Of a stretch of 54,269 nucleotides of DNA, positions 52,552 to 54,269 are shown piece after piece (the stretch's first letter is position 1; each line of letters opens with the position of its first letter). The stretch spans positions 1-54,269 of the forward strand of contig CAMSZT010000020.1 of NCBI GenBank assembly GCA_947066815.1, given 5' to 3'. The notes under the pieces were generated by a model. That model had not been told where the DNA came from. It saw only the letters and a program-made list of their open reading frames with translations, and ran no database searches. Origin of the DNA: an uncultured Lachnotalea sp. (GTDB lineage Bacteria > Bacillota > Clostridia > Lachnospirales > Lachnospiraceae). The translations under genes and the position numbers were made by a program.

Positions 52552-53688
52552 CTATTTATGAATTCCGCTTGTCGTCTTTCCGCGGTCGGAAACCGCCTTC
52601 GCAACAGAAAAAGCGATCTGCTCGATCTCTTTGCGGATAAGCCGGTCTTTCTCGCCCTTGCCCCATTTTCTCATCTGATCCTCTATGTACTTATAGCCGC
52701 CGTTATTGATCGTGATCAGAGCCATCTCCAGATATCCGCCGGGAGTTGCATGATTTTTGGTATTCTGTACAAGGACTTCCTTGGGCTCCAGCTGGGCTTC
52801 CATGTGGAACGTCTCCATAGTGCCGCAGATCATCCTGTCCGCCGCCTCATGAGGGATACCGGCAGTCTCGGAAAACCGGTAGACGCCGTCATACCAGGCA
52901 TCAAGCGTCATCTCCATAAATTCCCTCATATTCTCATCATCGATGCCATCCAGGCTCCAGGGAAGCACCTCCACACAGGGCTCATGAAAACGCTTCCGTA
53001 AGAGTGCACGGAACGCAGATGCCGACTGTGCCAGAGAAATCTCTTTCCCGTTTTCCTTCGCAATATCCTGAACAATGTAATTCAGCTCAAACATCAGATG
53101 ACAGGCCACCTGCATTGCCAAAAAGGAATTCGCTTTCTCCCCGGCAATTTCCACAACAGTGCCGGTCGGACTTAAAAACTCCTTCGCCCTTCTCTTTTTC
53201 TCTTCCGGCCATTCCCTTCTGGAATCAAAAGATACAAAGGAAACTCCGGCCTGAGAGAGATCATAGCCCTCCACATGACTTATCATATTCGGTAACTGAT
53301 TGGCTGCATTTACATCACTGCCCAGCGCATCGTAATAATAGCTTACCGGCGGAGCGGGAGCAAAAGAGTACAGATCTGGAAGCTCCTCCTCCTTTTCCCG
53401 GAGCATCTGATAGTACGGCGCAAGAGTTCCTTCCACCATATCCGCGATCTGATCTGGTTTCACGGCGAGAATAATGAGACCGGGATCCTTTTCCTCCAGT
53501 GTCTCCCTTACCTTTCCCACCTGCACCGGAAAATTACACTGGGCCTGCCTTTCTTTAAGGCCCCGGTCACTTCCTTTGATCCCCACCAGACGGCTGCCTA
53601 TCTCGTCTCCCAACAATCTCTCATAACAGGGTATTGCATAAGTTGCCAAAAAACCCATACCAATGATCACAACATTCTCTTTTTTCAT
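52552..53688 (-). CDS. NAD(P)-binding oxidoreductase, pyrroline-5-carboxylate reductase-like
   Basis: 378 residues. N-terminal Rossmann loop NVVIIGMGFLATYAIPCYE and LIILAVKPDQIADMVE resemble ProC/F420-dependent reductase folds; SFAPAPPVSYYYDALGSDVN and NTKNHATPGGYLEMALITIN match the ProC-like C-terminal dimerisation helix with the T-P-G-G motif. It is longer than ProC (about 270), so it is a separate subgroup with unknown substrate. ATG at 53688 follows AGGAAAGGTGAATACT by the ribosome site. Confidence 0.8.
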   Translation of the reverse strand: MKKENVVIIGMGFLATYAIPCYERLLGDEIGSRLVGIKGSDRGLKERQAQCNFPVQVGKVRETLEEKDPGLIILAVKPDQIADMVEGTLAPYYQMLREKEEELPDLYSFAPAPPVSYYYDALGSDVNAANQLPNMISHVEGYDLSQAGVSFVSFDSRREWPEEKKRRAKEFLSPTGTVVEIAGEKANSFLAMQVACHLMFELNYIVQDIAKENGKEISLAQSASAFRALLRKRFHEPCVEVLPWSLDGIDDENMREFMEMTLDAWYDGVYRFSETAGIPHEAADRMICGTMETFHMEAQLEPKEVLVQNTKNHATPGGYLEMALITINNGGYKYIEDQMRKWGKGEKDRLIRKEIEQIAFSVAKAVSDRGKTTSGIHK

Positions 53689-53698
53689 AGTATTCACC

Positions 53699-53932
53699 TT
53701 TCCTGATCTGTAAAATACATACAGAACAACATTAAAATCCTTTTATCTTCATGATTAACACTTTAGGGATCATAAAAGATTGAATCAAGATATCAGAGAA
53801 ATACACACAGAATAAAGTGTTCTCTCAAACACTCTATCAAGCTTATAAAAGAATTTATGAAATCGACTGAATTTATTATACCATTAATATTAAGGATTTT
53901 TCAACAGGATTTTTATTTTTCCAAATTAAAAA
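53699..53932 (-). promoter_or_regulatory. promoter and long leader of the gene at 52552-53688
   Basis: Minus strand TTGAAA (53904-53899), 18 bases, TATAAT (53880-53875). The leader would be about 180 bases; TAAAGTGTT (53813-53821) and AACACTTTA (53757-53765) in it could pair. No known riboswitch is recognised. Nothing else is seen in this stretch. Confidence 0.5.
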
Positions 53933-54005
<73 letters not shown>

Positions 54006-54023
54006 ATGACACAAATGTGCCTA

Positions 54024-54098
<75 letters not shown>

Positions 54099-54134
54099 AC
54101 ATTATCAATATGAAATTTTATAAAACTGTCTGAG

Positions 54135-54216
54135 TGGGGGAAGGTGGATTCGAACCACCGAAAGCACTGCTAACAGATTTACAGTCTGCCCCCTTTGGCC
54201 ACTCGGGAATTCCCCC
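54135..54216 (-). tRNA. tRNA-Tyr (GTA)
   Basis: 82 bases with a long variable arm; acceptor GGGGGAA / TTCCCCC, anticodon region CAGACTGTAAATCTG. Confidence 0.94.
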
Positions 54217-54220
54217 ATAA

Positions 54221-54269
54221 AGCCGATGATCGGACTCGAACCGATAACCTGCTGATTACAAATCAGCTG
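54221..54269 (-). tRNA. tRNA-Thr (TGT), partial
   Basis: The 3' part only; anticodon region CTGATTTGTAATCAG, T arm and ATCGGC acceptor half. The 5' part lies beyond the window. Confidence 0.88.

Noticed and set aside
53699-53932. Riboswitch or T-box in the 180-base leader
   Set aside because: No T-box AGGGTGGNACCGCG sequence, no known aptamer core and no terminator hairpin were found.

Overview
The window looks like a spore-forming, GC-rich member of the Clostridia, most like Lachnospiraceae. Evidence: spmA; a FabK-type fatty-acid operon with fused accD-accA; ECF sigma factor/anti-sigma pairs; an Orn/Lys/Arg decarboxylase - guanylate kinase-like - holB - ricT - trmN6 - rsmI block; many C_GCAxxG / NBP35-type genes; strong AGGAGG ribosome sites and TTGACA-N17-TATACT promoters. 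Taxonomy is inference from gene content; no rRNA is present.

Layout. 1-1.3 kb: C-terminally truncated AAA/DUF4143 ATPase. 1.3-2.0 kb: spmA without spmB. 2.1-12.9 kb (minus): one fatty-acid synthesis operon fabH-acpP-fabK-fabD-fabG-fabF-accB-fabZ-accC-accDA-nitronate monooxygenase-like gene, with a consensus promoter, a FabT-like palindrome at the start site and an intrinsic terminator at its end. 13.0-15.6 kb: broken AlbA_2-type gene, then a GntR/ABC cassette. 15.6-19.1 kb: hexuronate genes uxuA-uxaC-SDR. 19.3-20.9 kb: methyltransferase and a deletion-fused two-component remnant. 21.0-26.0 kb: two ECF sigma systems, one coupled to a membrane-anchored serpin, with an intact DUF4143 ATPase between. 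26.4-31.5 kb: IclR, HAD phosphatase, second AlbA_2 remnant, MNT-HEPN pair, AroE-like dehydrogenase, polyferredoxin. 31.5-39.1 kb: housekeeping run rsmI to mrp (minus). 39.4-40.2 kb: ZIP transporter. 40.3-47.8 kb: ROK-controlled sugar/polyol ABC operon with esterase and dehydrogenase. 48.1-52.5 kb: an island of decaying genes (nitroreductase, SDR, the complete branched-chain amino acid transporter livJHMGF, a LacI regulator). 52.5-54.3 kb: NAD-binding protein and tRNAs Phe, fMet, Tyr, Thr (partial).

The most unusual content is not a protein. A family of long fold-back intergenic elements occurs at about 4.99-5.16, 26.04-26.31, 30.47-30.55 and 47.78-48.12 kb. Copies share unpaired core segments, while their stems differ by paired changes, as expected of a structured RNA or a hairpin-type mobile repeat. 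A second family, a 65-bp palindrome, occurs at 19.0 and 48.9 kb. I do not recognise either family from published repeats or RNA families, but I could not search.
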